Source: Candidatus Heimdallarchaeota archaeon
GTDB taxonomy: Archaea > Asgardarchaeota > Heimdallarchaeia > JABLTI01
Assembly: GCA_019058275.1 (NCBI GenBank)
Contig: JAHLVW010000025.1
Span: 25,171 to 89,170, forward strand
Direction: 5' to 3'
Length of the DNA: 64,000 nucleotides
The notes beneath the pieces were generated by a model, which was given only the letters and a program-made list of their open reading frames with translations, was not told the origin of the DNA and did not search any database. Below, in pieces: positions 45,866 to 55,468 of this stretch. Numbering within the stretch: the stretch's first letter is position 1; each line of letters begins with the position of its first letter. Both the position numbers and the translations under genes were made by a program.

Positions 45866-47899
45866 TTATTCATTAACTTCTTCAGAAACTTGTTGCGTTT
45901 CTTTCTTTCTTCCAGGATTCGTAAAAATTAGAATCCATGGTATAACAATAATTGCTAATGTTCCTAGAAGAATTAGCAAAATTGCCCAGGCGGTTAAATC
46001 TTGAGATAGCGATAATATTATTAGAAAATCACCCATTGGATATATACCATCTAAAAATAGAATTGTTTGATTGGTTGGTTGATTAGGATATAACAAGTAT
46101 GGTTCTTGGTTATTAACGCTAGTGAGTGGAGAAACAAAATCTGACATGTTTATCTCCCAGCTATATATAGGTAGTAAATCTGCTAAGATTACATCAAATC
46201 TAATTTTACCAAGATCAATTTTTAGTTCATCAATATTGAAATAGAATTTTTCAATTTGAAGTCCATACGTTTCTTTTGCATCCTCAGGGATAGTTATTGG
46301 TAAGATTATTTGCTCTCCATCGCTTGTCCATGTGAACTCATATTCATTATTTGCGTTGCTTGTTTCTGCTGAGACTGTTGCTGATCCCGTAACATTGAAT
46401 ATGGGCGTCATTATGAAAGCATAGGTGTAATTAAGAAAGCTTTCTTCTAGAAGCGTTATCGGGAATAGCTGTGCATCCTGAATTATCTCTTCACCAATAA
46501 ATGTTTGAAATGCTACCAAATCAACGAAATTTGGAACCCCTAATTCTGAAAAGGTCAATGTTGGTGTTGGTCCAAAGGGAGTAAAGAATTTTATTGAACC
46601 ATCAAATTTACCCCAGAAACTACTGTTTTCACCGCTTATCCCAATTTTCAGGTTAGTTAATTCTCCAGATTTTATTTTTAATGGAGTATCGATTGTTATT
46701 TCAATGAGAGACATTAAACCGACATCTAATGATAGACTGAGATTCATACCTATTGATTCATTCCCAACAAGTGTTTCTGTAATAAACGGTCCAACTGAAT
46801 GATTGAAATTAAATGTCCTTGAATCTAATTGAATATAGTTATCAACCATGGGTTTTGGTGGAGCTGTTTTCCATGATAAAATCTCTAAACCAGAGTCAAA
46901 ACTAGCCAGAAAAATCAAGTCATTATCTAAAATTATATTGAATATTCGCACTCCACTATCAGAACTAAAGGCTCCAATCTTATGTGGATTATTTGGATCT
47001 GATACATCTAATACTTCCATTCCCTCTAATTCGTTTGCTAGGTATACAAAACTATCTTGAGTAAAGACATTCCAGGTCCTTCCTTGACTGGTGTTATCAT
47101 AATACTCATAGATTATTTTTGGATTTCTTGGTCTTGATATTGAAACAATTTTCATGCCATGTTCTTTATTTGCGACAAAAGCATATTTACCTTTAACACT
47201 AATTCCTACGGTATCATCACGGTCAAAGCTTAATTCAGATATCTTCTTAGGTGACTCAAGTTTAGAAATATCTACTACTTCTAAGCCTTTGTTTAGACCT
47301 GCAGCTACATATGCAAATTTCCCATCTACATACACATCATAAGGTTGACCTTCATAAACTCCTAGTAGAGTTGGATTTTCAATATCATCTATGTTGATTA
47401 TCTCCAATCCTTGTGTTCTATCCACAACAAAAACCATATTATCCTTTAGAAATACCTTCCATACTAACCCACCATTATCAAATTCACTTTTTTCAATAAT
47501 ATTATTAGGATCAGTCACATCCAGGATTTTTAACCCTACACTTCCATGAGCAACAAAAGCAATGTTACCTTCAACTTTTACGTCATAAACACTTTCATTT
47601 TCAGCTTGATATTTATTAACCAATATGGGAGATTCAGGTTTTGTTATATCTACTATAAGCAACCCTTCTTCTTGATCAGCTAAATAAGCAAAACCATTAT
47701 TAGTAGCAACACTAACTACCTCTTTACCTCCAGTAAAATGCCCGATTTTTTCCAAATTAGAAGTATTTGCTTGTGGTGAAACAAAGTTATCTATCAAATC
47801 ATAATTAGTAATACTACTAGCAATCCTTGTCTTCATTATTGAACTAGTTACAAGTAAACCGAAAATAAGCAAAGTGGCAAATTTGTTCCTATTGAGCAT
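45866..47899 (-). CDS. Surface LVIVD-repeat beta-propeller protein
   Basis: This 677-residue protein has an N-terminal signal or anchor helix (about 8-26). At least six LVIVD-type repeats follow in residues 50-345 (units such as VDITKPESPILVNKY and GLEVVDISKLESPKKI), then a beta-rich region (350-610) and a C-terminal membrane helix (about 640-662) with a short charged cytoplasmic tail. LVIVD repeats form beta-propellers that bind or display extracellular ligands. The protein is probably a membrane-anchored cell-surface protein. Its partner is unknown. Confidence 0.8.
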   Translation of the reverse strand: MLNRNKFATLLIFGLLVTSSIMKTRIASSITNYDLIDNFVSPQANTSNLEKIGHFTGGKEVVSVATNNGFAYLADQEEGLLIVDITKPESPILVNKYQAENESVYDVKVEGNIAFVAHGSVGLKILDVTDPNNIIEKSEFDNGGLVWKVFLKDNMVFVVDRTQGLEIINIDDIENPTLLGVYEGQPYDVYVDGKFAYVAAGLNKGLEVVDISKLESPKKISELSFDRDDTVGISVKGKYAFVANKEHGMKIVSISRPRNPKIIYEYYDNTSQGRTWNVFTQDSFVYLANELEGMEVLDVSDPNNPHKIGAFSSDSGVRIFNIILDNDLIFLASFDSGLEILSWKTAPPKPMVDNYIQLDSRTFNFNHSVGPFITETLVGNESIGMNLSLSLDVGLMSLIEITIDTPLKIKSGELTNLKIGISGENSSFWGKFDGSIKFFTPFGPTPTLTFSELGVPNFVDLVAFQTFIGEEIIQDAQLFPITLLEESFLNYTYAFIMTPIFNVTGSATVSAETSNANNEYEFTWTSDGEQIILPITIPEDAKETYGLQIEKFYFNIDELKIDLGKIRFDVILADLLPIYSWEINMSDFVSPLTSVNNQEPYLLYPNQPTNQTILFLDGIYPMGDFLIILSLSQDLTAWAILLILLGTLAIIVIPWILIFTNPGRKKETQQVSEEVNE

Positions 47900-48057
47900 T
47901 TTTTATTCTCCTTCTCAAAAATTATCTCGCATATAGTGAATGTACATTCACTGATTTTAATTTATACGTTCACTTTTAATCGTTATTTAGCTGAAAATTT
48001 TCTGTTTATTAGGCCTTTATATACTGCTTTTGTAACTTCTACTTCGAGTGGATTAAA

Positions 48058-48849
48058 ATGATTACAACATTTAATCTCTTTACATCCGTTTCATGGATAA
48101 TAACTGGGTTTATTTCTGCTATCCTAAGTATTTTGTTTCTTATTAAAAATCCAAAAAAACGTTTAAATCAGCTTTTCTCTGCTGGTTTCATATGCTGGTC
48201 TTTATCAATGAGCTTTAATGGAATTGTCTTTGCTGTTGCACAAAATTCCCTTAGAATCGCAAATATTTTCAGAGATCTATCAGTCATTTTTGGTATCCTT
48301 AGTGGTTTCGTTTTATTTGCTGCAGCCTATGGTATATACTTTGGTGCTGAATCACTAAATTGGATTTTATATGCTAGCGTTATTGTAATTGCTGGTGTAT
48401 TATCTGGTTTTGGTGCAGCAAATGATTGGGTTACTCAGGATGGCTTAGGTGGTTTTAAAACTACTGATAATCTTATAGGAAAAATCTGCACACAAATAAT
48501 TACTGCTGTTTTCGTTGTTTTTGCAAATGGTCTGCTAATTTTAACTTATAGATCTTCAACAAATCCAAAAGCCAAAAAAAGAGTAGGTTACTTTGTAATT
48601 GGATATTCGACAATTATTATTGGTTTACTAATGTTTGTTATTGATTCCTTTATCGAAATTTCACCATATGTCTTTCCGACATTTGCACTCATCACATGGG
48701 TCATGGGTCCAATACTTATGCTTATTGGTTTCTATGTGAAGGCAGAATCCAACACATCATCTCTTACCAAGAATGATCTGGTTAAGCAAGATGAATCACA
48801 GCTTCTTAAGTCGAAACAAGAACAGCAGAAAACTGAAAGACCCTCTTGA
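48058..48849 (+). CDS. Seven-helix membrane protein
   Basis: This 263-residue protein has seven hydrophobic segments from about residue 8 to 228, resembling the N-terminal 7TM sensor region of histidine kinases, but it ends with a short polar tail and has no kinase domain. No retinal lysine signature could be fixed. It is a single gene; an inverted repeat (48848-48913) overlaps its stop codon. Confidence 0.55.
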   Translation: MITTFNLFTSVSWIITGFISAILSILFLIKNPKKRLNQLFSAGFICWSLSMSFNGIVFAVAQNSLRIANIFRDLSVIFGILSGFVLFAAAYGIYFGAESLNWILYASVIVIAGVLSGFGAANDWVTQDGLGGFKTTDNLIGKICTQIITAVFVVFANGLLILTYRSSTNPKAKKRVGYFVIGYSTIIIGLLMFVIDSFIEISPYVFPTFALITWVMGPILMLIGFYVKAESNTSSLTKNDLVKQDESQLLKSKQEQQKTERPS

Positions 48850-48913
48850 ATAGGTGGCTATGTAAAACCGGCTAAAATCCTATCTTACATAATCCAAGGC
48901 TGGCCACCTATTC
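48848..48913. terminator. Nested inverted repeat between converging genes
   Basis: GAATAGGTGGC (48848-48858) pairs perfectly with GCCACCTATTC (48903-48913). Directly inside, TATGTAA (48859-48865) pairs with TTACATA (48885-48891), leaving an 11-nt bulge on the 3' side and a 19-nt loop. It overlaps the stop of the 7TM gene and is followed by a T-rich tract. It could be a bidirectional terminator or a structured RNA. Confidence 0.6.
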
Positions 48914-48961
48914 TCTCTTCTTATTTTTTTGAAGAAAAAACAGAAATGAGTGATAAATCTA

Positions 48962-49756
48962 TCAACTCATTAGTATTTTTGTAGTTATCTCAACTGCTTT
49001 CTGGGCATCTAACCCTGTTGGTCGGTAATTTTCATGTTCAATTCTATTTAAGAGAATATTAACGAATTTGAATTCCTTGAGAACATCCATTCCTTTTTTC
49101 ATTCCACGATCAATTAGCATCCCTAACGTTAGTTGTTCATCAAATAGTCCCATTCTTACTCTTAATTCCGCTTCAACGCTTTTTGCACATTCAGTTATAC
49201 AATCCTTATATTTTCCTTCATCTAGAAGGAGCTCAAATGTTGTCTTAGCAGGAATTTCTACATCTTTCTTTTGGGGAGTAGGTTTAGGTTGTGGAGGTGT
49301 CTTTGGAGTGTCATCTTCTCCTTTCATTAGTTTTGAAGTCAAATCTTCTGGTGGTGGAGGAGGTATGGATTTATCTCTAGATGGAGGGGGTAGTTTATCG
49401 TCTTTTGGGGGAGGAGGTGGAAGTGATGGCTTTTTCTCATCTGGTTTGGGTGGTATTGGGAAACTTTTTGTTGGAACATCAGGCAAATCACTACTTGTCG
49501 AAACTGATGGAGTTGGACCATCCATTAACACTTTCAATTCTTTTGCACGTGTAATATACTCTTTTGCTTTTGCATAGTAAGTGTCACGTATTTTTTTAGA
49601 TTTTTCAATAGCAATCATTTCATTAAGAAGTTCAGCAGCTTTTAGAAATAGATTAAAGGCGTTTATTAAATCTCCATTTCTTTCAGCTTCTATTGCATTT
49701 GAGGCTGCTTTTTTTACTCTTTTAAACAAATATTTTGATTCAGACATTTTTCTCAC
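48962..49756 (-). CDS. MIT-domain protein with proline-rich linker
   Basis: The 264 residues begin with a three-helix MIT domain (about 9-75) of the usual form: KRVKKAASNAIEAERNGDL, FNLFLKAAELL and AKEYITRAKELK. This is the type that binds ESCRT-III tails in Vps4 and related proteins. A proline-rich linker (about 85-180, PPPPPxDDKLPPPS) follows, then a C-terminal helical domain (LLDEGKYKDCITECAKSVE through VNILLNRIEHENY) resembling HEPN/DUF4145-like folds. There is no AAA ATPase. Its partner may be the ESCRT-III protein at 8879-9490. It is a lone gene before S25e. Confidence 0.7.
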   Translation of the reverse strand: MRKMSESKYLFKRVKKAASNAIEAERNGDLINAFNLFLKAAELLNEMIAIEKSKKIRDTYYAKAKEYITRAKELKVLMDGPTPSVSTSSDLPDVPTKSFPIPPKPDEKKPSLPPPPPKDDKLPPPSRDKSIPPPPPEDLTSKLMKGEDDTPKTPPQPKPTPQKKDVEIPAKTTFELLLDEGKYKDCITECAKSVEAELRVRMGLFDEQLTLGMLIDRGMKKGMDVLKEFKFVNILLNRIEHENYRPTGLDAQKAVEITTKILMS

Positions 49757-49894
49757 AATTATTTAGTTCAAAACTGCTTCTTAAATATTCATAATTAAAA
49801 TAGACATTTAGAGATTTGAAGGTTTTCAAATACAATAACTATTTTGATTCATTTAGGTAATTGTTTTTCCTTACTTTTGCTATCTTTAAAAGAA

Positions 49895-49939
49895 TTTAAA
49901 TAGTAGATAGTCTTCCTACGGACTTAGTGGTGTAAAATT
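49895..49939 (+). promoter_or_regulatory. Promoter of the S25e gene
   Basis: AAAAGAATTTAAATAG (49888-49903) gives a purine-rich BRE and TATA box about 38-45 bp before the ATG at 49940. The leader should therefore be short. Confidence 0.5.
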
Positions 49940-50215
49940 ATGGCTCTTAGACAGAGTGTAAACAAACGCAAAGGCAAATGGGGTCGAGTTAAAGAATTCG
50001 AATCCATTGAACGTGCACTTATCATTGATAATGATTTTAAGGAAAAAATGATTAAAGAAATTCCAAAGCAGAAGGTCATTACCCCTACATCAGTTTGTCA
50101 AAGGTATCAAGTAAGAATGCATATTGCCAAGGCAATCATTAAAGAGTTAGAAACCAGTGGAAAGATAGCATTCCACAAGAAAACAGCATATACTAAGGTT
50201 TACAAAGTAGTTTAG
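49940..50215 (+). CDS. rps25e: Ribosomal protein S25e
   Basis: This 91-residue basic protein has KRKGKWGRVK near the N-terminus. The S25e winged-helix core follows, with FKEKMIKEIPKQKVITPTSV, RYQVRMHIAKAIIKELE and a final KKTAYTKVYK. It is a small-subunit protein absent from bacteria. It stands alone behind its own promoter. It is a housekeeping gene embedded in the accessory region. Confidence 0.9.
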   Translation: MALRQSVNKRKGKWGRVKEFESIERALIIDNDFKEKMIKEIPKQKVITPTSVCQRYQVRMHIAKAIIKELETSGKIAFHKKTAYTKVYKVV

Positions 50216-50266
50216 ACTAAAAAATCATCTTACCTAAATTGTCATCCTTTTGTTGCTTTTTCTAGA

Positions 50267-50695
50267 TTATTCCTCATTCTTAATCATGATTTCTACTTTT
50301 CTTAAGGAATTATTATTTTCTAAAATATATCCTTTAGGATTTTCAGGATTGGATGTAGAGCTAATTAACCAAACATATGGATTAACTTGCATAAAATCAA
50401 TGTCAGTTGCAGATGGTTTTGGAGGAGCAGGATGGGTATGATATATACCAATTATATACTTTCCTTTTTTCTCAACTTCAGTATAAATGTCTAGAAGTAT
50501 TATTGGATCTACTGTAAATGTTACAGTTGATTTTTCAATATTCTCAGGAGTATAAACAAATTCAGCTGTTGCTATATTATCCTTAACATTTCCTGCAATA
50601 ATTGATACTGATTCATAAGGACGTGATTCCTTGGCATGATTTACTAGTATGTCAAATAGCCTCCTTGGGATAACAATTGTTTCTACATCAATCAT
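50267..50695 (-). CDS. JAMM/MPN metalloprotease (Rpn11/desampylase-like)
   Basis: This 142-residue JAB1/MPN domain has the complete JAMM site: Glu28 in PYESVS and HTHPAPPKPSATDID, giving H86-x-H88 and Asp98. Such enzymes remove ubiquitin or SAMP-like modifiers from proteins. It is a stand-alone domain without a second MPN partner. It could serve the ubiquitin-like system of an Asgard archaeon; no ubiquitin, E1 or E2 gene is in the window. It lies next to S25e, converging. Confidence 0.85.
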   Translation of the reverse strand: MIDVETIVIPRRLFDILVNHAKESRPYESVSIIAGNVKDNIATAEFVYTPENIEKSTVTFTVDPIILLDIYTEVEKKGKYIIGIYHTHPAPPKPSATDIDFMQVNPYVWLISSTSNPENPKGYILENNNSLRKVEIMIKNEE

Positions 50696-50947
50696 AGATG
50701 AATCTTATTTTTCTAATGTAATAACTATTTTTGATGATTATCTTACACTTCTTTCTTTACTGTTATTTTTTTCTACAATTAAGAAAAGTTATTAAAGAGT
50801 TGTAAAAACAAAAATGACTAGCGGCCTCTTTTTGCGGGGGTAATTGCAGTTGATTTTTGTTTGGACAAATAAGACTGATGAAATTCTTATGTGAGATTAG
50901 TGAAATGTTCAGGCATTATTTTTTAACATCGGTAGAAAATTTTGTAG

Positions 50948-51501
50948 ATGAAATTATCTGAGTGGGCAAAACAAAAAGGAGTATCAAACAAGACTGCTTG
51001 GCGATTAGTGCGAGCAGGGATTTTCCCGAACAAATAGGACAACTTCCAACAGGAACTTATATCATTGGGGAAAAGGAAACAAAAACAATACCCCAACAAG
51101 GAGCAGTATATGCAAGAGTATCCTCACACGACCAAAAAGAGGATTTGCAACGACAATTACAACGATTACGAGAATATGCAAAAAGCAATCAACTAATAAG
51201 AAGAAAAGAAGTATTTGAAATTGCTTCAGGATTAAATGGTCATAGAAGGAAGCTTACAAGACTTCTAGCTGATTCTTCAATTAGTTTTATCATTGTAGAA
51301 CATCGAGATAGATTAACCCTGTTTGGATTTGAGTATTTGCAAGCAGCATTAAAAGCGACAAAGCGAAGGATCATTGTCATGAACCCTGTGCAATGCAAAG
51401 ATGATCTCGTACAAGATATGATTGATATACTCACTTCTTTTTGTGCCAGACTTTACAGGCAAAGATCAGCACGAAACAGAAAGAAGAAAAATGCAAAGTA
51501 A
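50948..51501 (+). mobile_element. tnpA: IS607-type serine resolvase TnpA, frameshifted
   Basis: The ATG at 50948 opens a MerR-like HTH (MKLSEWAKQKGVSNKTAWRL) that ends at a TAG at 51035. The next frame continues it: PTGTYIIGEKE, then AVYARVSSHDQKEDLQRQL with the catalytic serine region, and IIVEHRDRLTLFGFEYL. The two are joined by a one-base shift in a TTTTCCC run near 51020-51028, so TnpA is inactive unless the shift is an error. The usual IS607 partner TnpB does not follow; instead the Cas1-like operon starts 125 bp later. TnpB lies at 62891. Confidence 0.8.
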
Positions 51502-51625
51502 AACAACACTCTCTTCACCAGAGAATAAAGGAATAGGTGTTTTAGCACTTTTTAAAGAAAAAACGCAGAGAAATAGCTAGAGGAAAAAAGTATACAGTAC
51601 ATACACAAATAAGCAGGTAAAAGAA

Positions 51626-52540
51626 ATGACAGAAGACGAACAAAAGGGAGAATTTGACTCACTCTTAGTAAAAGCATCTCTTATGGAATCTCAACTTGAA
51701 ATCCAAGAGGTATCAGATGAGTCATTTAATTTATACCAAGAAGATATCGGGTTCATTATGGCTTTTGATACTTTACTAGAGCATCAAAAATTAACTTCAA
51801 CTATGAAGATACGATTCGATTTTTTAGGATTAGTTACAACAAAAGAAGAGGAAATCGCAAGGAACGGAAAACATTATTTGAAAATTCAATTACAAGACAT
51901 TCATGGAAAAACAATCAATCTCTGCGTCTTTGAGGAAACACCTCATTTTTGTTCTGTGCAAGAATTTACAGAGCGTTATCTATTAAGCGAAGAGCAATCA
52001 TTGATATTCATTCAATCGCTGCAGTGGGATGGTAAATATCTCTCAGCAGACAAGTGGACATTACTTGAAAACGGTGAGCAACACCCACAAGCAAAAGTCT
52101 ACAAACAAGTAGAAGAGTACCTTTCGCTAAAATTTCTACCAAAAAAGAATAAAAATTTAGCATTGGCTATAAGCAATTCTTTCTTACAAGCAGAGGAACT
52201 AGTTCACAGAGTTCTAACTTTACTTGAAAAACAGAAAGCAGTAGGTGATTTGGAATCGGAAGAACACGCAAGCACTTTGCTAAGTAAAATAGCTGAAATT
52301 GTCTATGCAAAAACATACACTGGTACGAGCTATCTTCTCCAAGGAGAACCACAAGCAAAGATAACAGATGAGTATGCAAATTATTTCTCGGGGCAATTAC
52401 AAACAATTCTTGGGATGATAAAGAACTCGAAGCGTCAATCATTCAGAGAAATTGCATTACTCTGTATACTTGAGCGGTGGCGAAGAGAAGTGATCTCGCT
52501 TCACGAATTTGAAAGACTACAGAAACAAGACAAATCTTGA
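51626..52540 (+). CDS. OB-fold (RPA/SSB-like) protein
   Basis: This 304-residue protein is the first gene of the Cas1-like operon. Residues about 55-140 have the OB-fold pattern of single-strand DNA-binding proteins: MKIRFDFLGLVTTKEEE, YLKIQLQDIHGKTINLCVFEE, then SLIFIQSLQWDGKYL. The rest is helical and of unknown fold. It could coat single-stranded DNA for the adjacent RadA-like ATPase and helicase. The stop is 10 bp before the likely ATG of the next gene, supporting an operon. Confidence 0.6.
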   Translation: MTEDEQKGEFDSLLVKASLMESQLEIQEVSDESFNLYQEDIGFIMAFDTLLEHQKLTSTMKIRFDFLGLVTTKEEEIARNGKHYLKIQLQDIHGKTINLCVFEETPHFCSVQEFTERYLLSEEQSLIFIQSLQWDGKYLSADKWTLLENGEQHPQAKVYKQVEEYLSLKFLPKKNKNLALAISNSFLQAEELVHRVLTLLEKQKAVGDLESEEHASTLLSKIAEIVYAKTYTGTSYLLQGEPQAKITDEYANYFSGQLQTILGMIKNSKRQSFREIALLCILERWRREVISLHEFERLQKQDKS

Positions 52541-52550
52541 GCAGATAACT

Positions 52551-53615
52551 ATGACCCAAGTGCATAAACAAGCGAGTCAAGAGGAAAACAATTATTTACC
52601 CATCGAAGATTTTCTGCTTTGGGCAGAGCAGAAAAGTTATGAAATTCCAATAGAAGTTCAAGAACGTCTTCTTAGTTTTCCTTGGCTCAAAGACACGAGA
52701 GCATTGAAATGCTTATTTGGCTCACAATTAGTTAAATTCGTGGGTTTGACAGAAAAGCAATTAGAATTACTGATCGGGATATATCTTCAATTCTCCCCTG
52801 TAATATTAAGGTCTCTTACCGAGTTGGATGCTGAAACTTCTTTATTCTTTTCCACTGGTTCCAAGAATGTTGACGAATTATTAAAAGGAGGAATCGAGAC
52901 GGGGCATCTCTTCGAGTTTACAGGACCACCAGCATCTGGTAAAACACAATTTTGTTACGCAACATTGTTATCTTGTTACAGCCAAAAAAATGATGAGCAA
53001 CAAGGGAATTCTATCATCTGGTTAGACACAGAGCATTCGCTTTTACCGTCGAAAGTCAAAGACACGATCAAAAAGCTACAACAAAATGATAAGCATCTCT
53101 TCAAATTTGTGAGGATCCGTACTTTCCCTGAATTTCTGCAAGCAATGTTAGAGCTGTTGAAATTTTGCCAGAGCGAATACAATCTGCGTTTGATCATCAT
53201 TGATTCGCTTATAGCGCCTTTTGATCGGCATTACCAACAAGATTTTCCAGCTAGAGCACAAGCATTACGTGAATTAATAGGATTCTTGAAAGATGTTTGC
53301 AGAGTTTTTAATTGTGCAATAATAATAACAAATCAAGTTCGAAAACCACACACAGATGCTGAGAAAGAAACAGGAGAAAAACACTTGCCTTTAGGTGGAT
53401 TCGCTTTTGCTCATGCTACTGAGAATCGGTTTCTGATTGAACCTTTAGAGGGGCGAAGAAAAAAACTGAAAGTGTTAGACAGTTCTTATCTTCCTAATGG
53501 TGAAACCATTTTTTACCTTAACAAAGAAGGCATAGCGGATGTGGCGAATAATAACTTTCTGGACAAGCAAGAAACTTGTCTCGATTCTTCTAAAGAGAAA
53601 AGAATTTTTGACTAA
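52551..53615 (+). CDS. RadA/RadB-like recombinase ATPase
   Basis: The ATG at 52551 is preferred; an earlier TTG (52509) overlaps the upstream gene. The protein has about 354 residues with a RecA/Rad51 core: GIETGHLFEFTGPPASGKTQ (Walker A), LIIIDSLIAPF (Walker B), IIITNQV and LPLGGFAFAHATENRFLI, which corresponds to the conserved RadA C-terminal core loop, then SYLPNGETIFYLN. It would bind ATP and DNA and assist strand exchange or filament formation. The N-terminal roughly 90 residues have no clear HhH domain. It is a paralogue, not the main RadA. Confidence 0.75.
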   Translation: MTQVHKQASQEENNYLPIEDFLLWAEQKSYEIPIEVQERLLSFPWLKDTRALKCLFGSQLVKFVGLTEKQLELLIGIYLQFSPVILRSLTELDAETSLFFSTGSKNVDELLKGGIETGHLFEFTGPPASGKTQFCYATLLSCYSQKNDEQQGNSIIWLDTEHSLLPSKVKDTIKKLQQNDKHLFKFVRIRTFPEFLQAMLELLKFCQSEYNLRLIIIDSLIAPFDRHYQQDFPARAQALRELIGFLKDVCRVFNCAIIITNQVRKPHTDAEKETGEKHLPLGGFAFAHATENRFLIEPLEGRRKKLKVLDSSYLPNGETIFYLNKEGIADVANNNFLDKQETCLDSSKEKRIFD

Positions 53616-53638
53616 CGAATAGGAGGAACTTATTACAA

Positions 53639-55468
53639 ATGGTGACTTCATAAAAGAGCACTATTACACTCCCGGAATTATTATTCGAACATTTCACAGA
53701 ATTATACACTACAGAGGATGCAACTACACTCCTAGTTTATAACAAGCTCACTAATGAGTACTCAAAAGAAGAGATTCGAAGGATAATTGAAGATCCATCT
53801 TTGCGGTCAATAAGATGTTCAAGTAATGAACATGCTATTGATCTACTAATCCTACGTGCTCTGGGATTAGTGGAGAAAAAGAAAGAACCTGTGGTACTCG
53901 TTGTTAAATCTACACAGAAAGCGAAAGAAGTCCTTGCCTTGCTTGATGAACAATTAGCTACTGCCAAGATTGCTAATCTGTTCACACAGATAAAACGGAA
54001 AAGGAATTTTACAATTTATGGCAATCCTGATTTCATCATTTGCTCGTATCAAAAATTATACCATCTATTAACAAAGACAAACTCAGATAAAAAGAATCAA
54101 ATAAAAAAGGAACGATTAAAGGTTTCAGGAGTAGTTTTTCTTACACCACTTTCGCGAACAAATTACCGAATAGAGTGCATCCTTCTCGACCAGATCCTTA
54201 ACGTGCTTCCAAAAAGGTCTGCTTACACCTTCATTCATGGCGAAGAACTCTGTTTTCGAAAAGAAGATTTGGAATGGTTGATTCAAGGTCCAGCTATCGT
54301 GTATAAAAATGAAGATTATTCTCGTCGTGATCTTTTGAAAGATTTTCGATTGAACATCTTTGAGGATCGAAATCTTGTTGCTGCAGCAAGAAGAGAAAAC
54401 GATTTTTCTGGTATGTGTGGTGCTTCCTATCTCCTTATACTTATTCTTTCCGCAACTTTTCACCGTCGAAAGAACCTCAAAGAGCTAAAGATAATAGTAA
54501 AACAAAGTATTAGCTATAAGCTATGGTTTGCATTCGAAGAAGCACTTCTTAAAGATCCTGATGAAATTATTACTTACAGCATAAACTATCAGCTCTGGCT
54601 AATCCTTGATTATCTATCAAGAAAGTGCAAAGTTAAATTAGTCGAGCTAAAAGAAAATGGTTACTATTATCTAACAAGTGAAGGGCACCAATTTTTCCAT
54701 CGTTTTTGCTTCAGTGATGGGTTAACTGTTTCACTATTTTATGTTTTACATGCTTTATCTAAAAAACTTGAGAAAGGGTATCTCACAGCCAAAGATTTAG
54801 AGAACCTTTTGAATGATTTCATTGACCTAAATATTATCTGGGATGTGTTCTATTTAGACGATAATAAAGCAGCAAACTACGAAGTTCAAAAAGCTTTGAA
54901 CAATAACTATGCTTTTCGATCTGCTCATGACATTTTCGAAGGATTAGATGTAGATTTTGGTCTCTTAGCCGAGGATGCTAAAAGAAGTCTTGCCGCTCAA
55001 AAAAGTATTCTAAGAGAACAGAACGATTTCAAGTACTCTTCTAAGCAAATGGAGGATCAAATACATTCAGAGGAAGATGATGAAACGATTATTGAGAGTA
55101 TTGATGAACCGAAAATAACAAAGATCTATTCCAAAAAATTTCTAGAAAATTTCATCCTGAAGATTGTCTCTCAAGAGAACATCACACCTCAAAGAATAAC
55201 TGAATTAGCAATTAAAACAGGTATTGGTAAACAACACATAAAAAACACATTGATTAAATTAGAACAAAAAGGTGAGTGCCAAAAGATCTCAACAAAAGGG
55301 GTTCACTGTGATGAAGTGATTTATGGTATTGAAGAAAATCTTCTTGCAGAACCCCATCTTTCCGAAACTTGTGATACTTGTGTTTCCATTGATCAAAAAA
55401 TCAGACTGTGTACTATTAATCGTTTATTGATGGAGGTTGCTTACAGCTCACTCAAGAAGATCTATTGA
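53639..55468 (+). CDS. Degenerate SF2-helicase-like/winged-helix protein
   Basis: A good ribosome site (AGGAGG, 53621-53626) precedes ATG at 53639, but codon 5 is TAA. The same frame then stays open and codes convincingly (ITLPELLFEHFTELY) before the first available start, TTG at 53801, so the gene may have lost its N-terminus. The main part (about 555 residues) resembles a helicase N-lobe without a GKT or DExx motif (PVVLVVKSTQKAKEVLALL, PDFIICSYQKLYHLL). Winged-helix-like segments follow near the end (ITELAIKTGIGKQHIKNTLI). It is probably structural, with no ATPase activity. It overlaps the Cas1-like gene by 4 bp. Confidence 0.5.
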
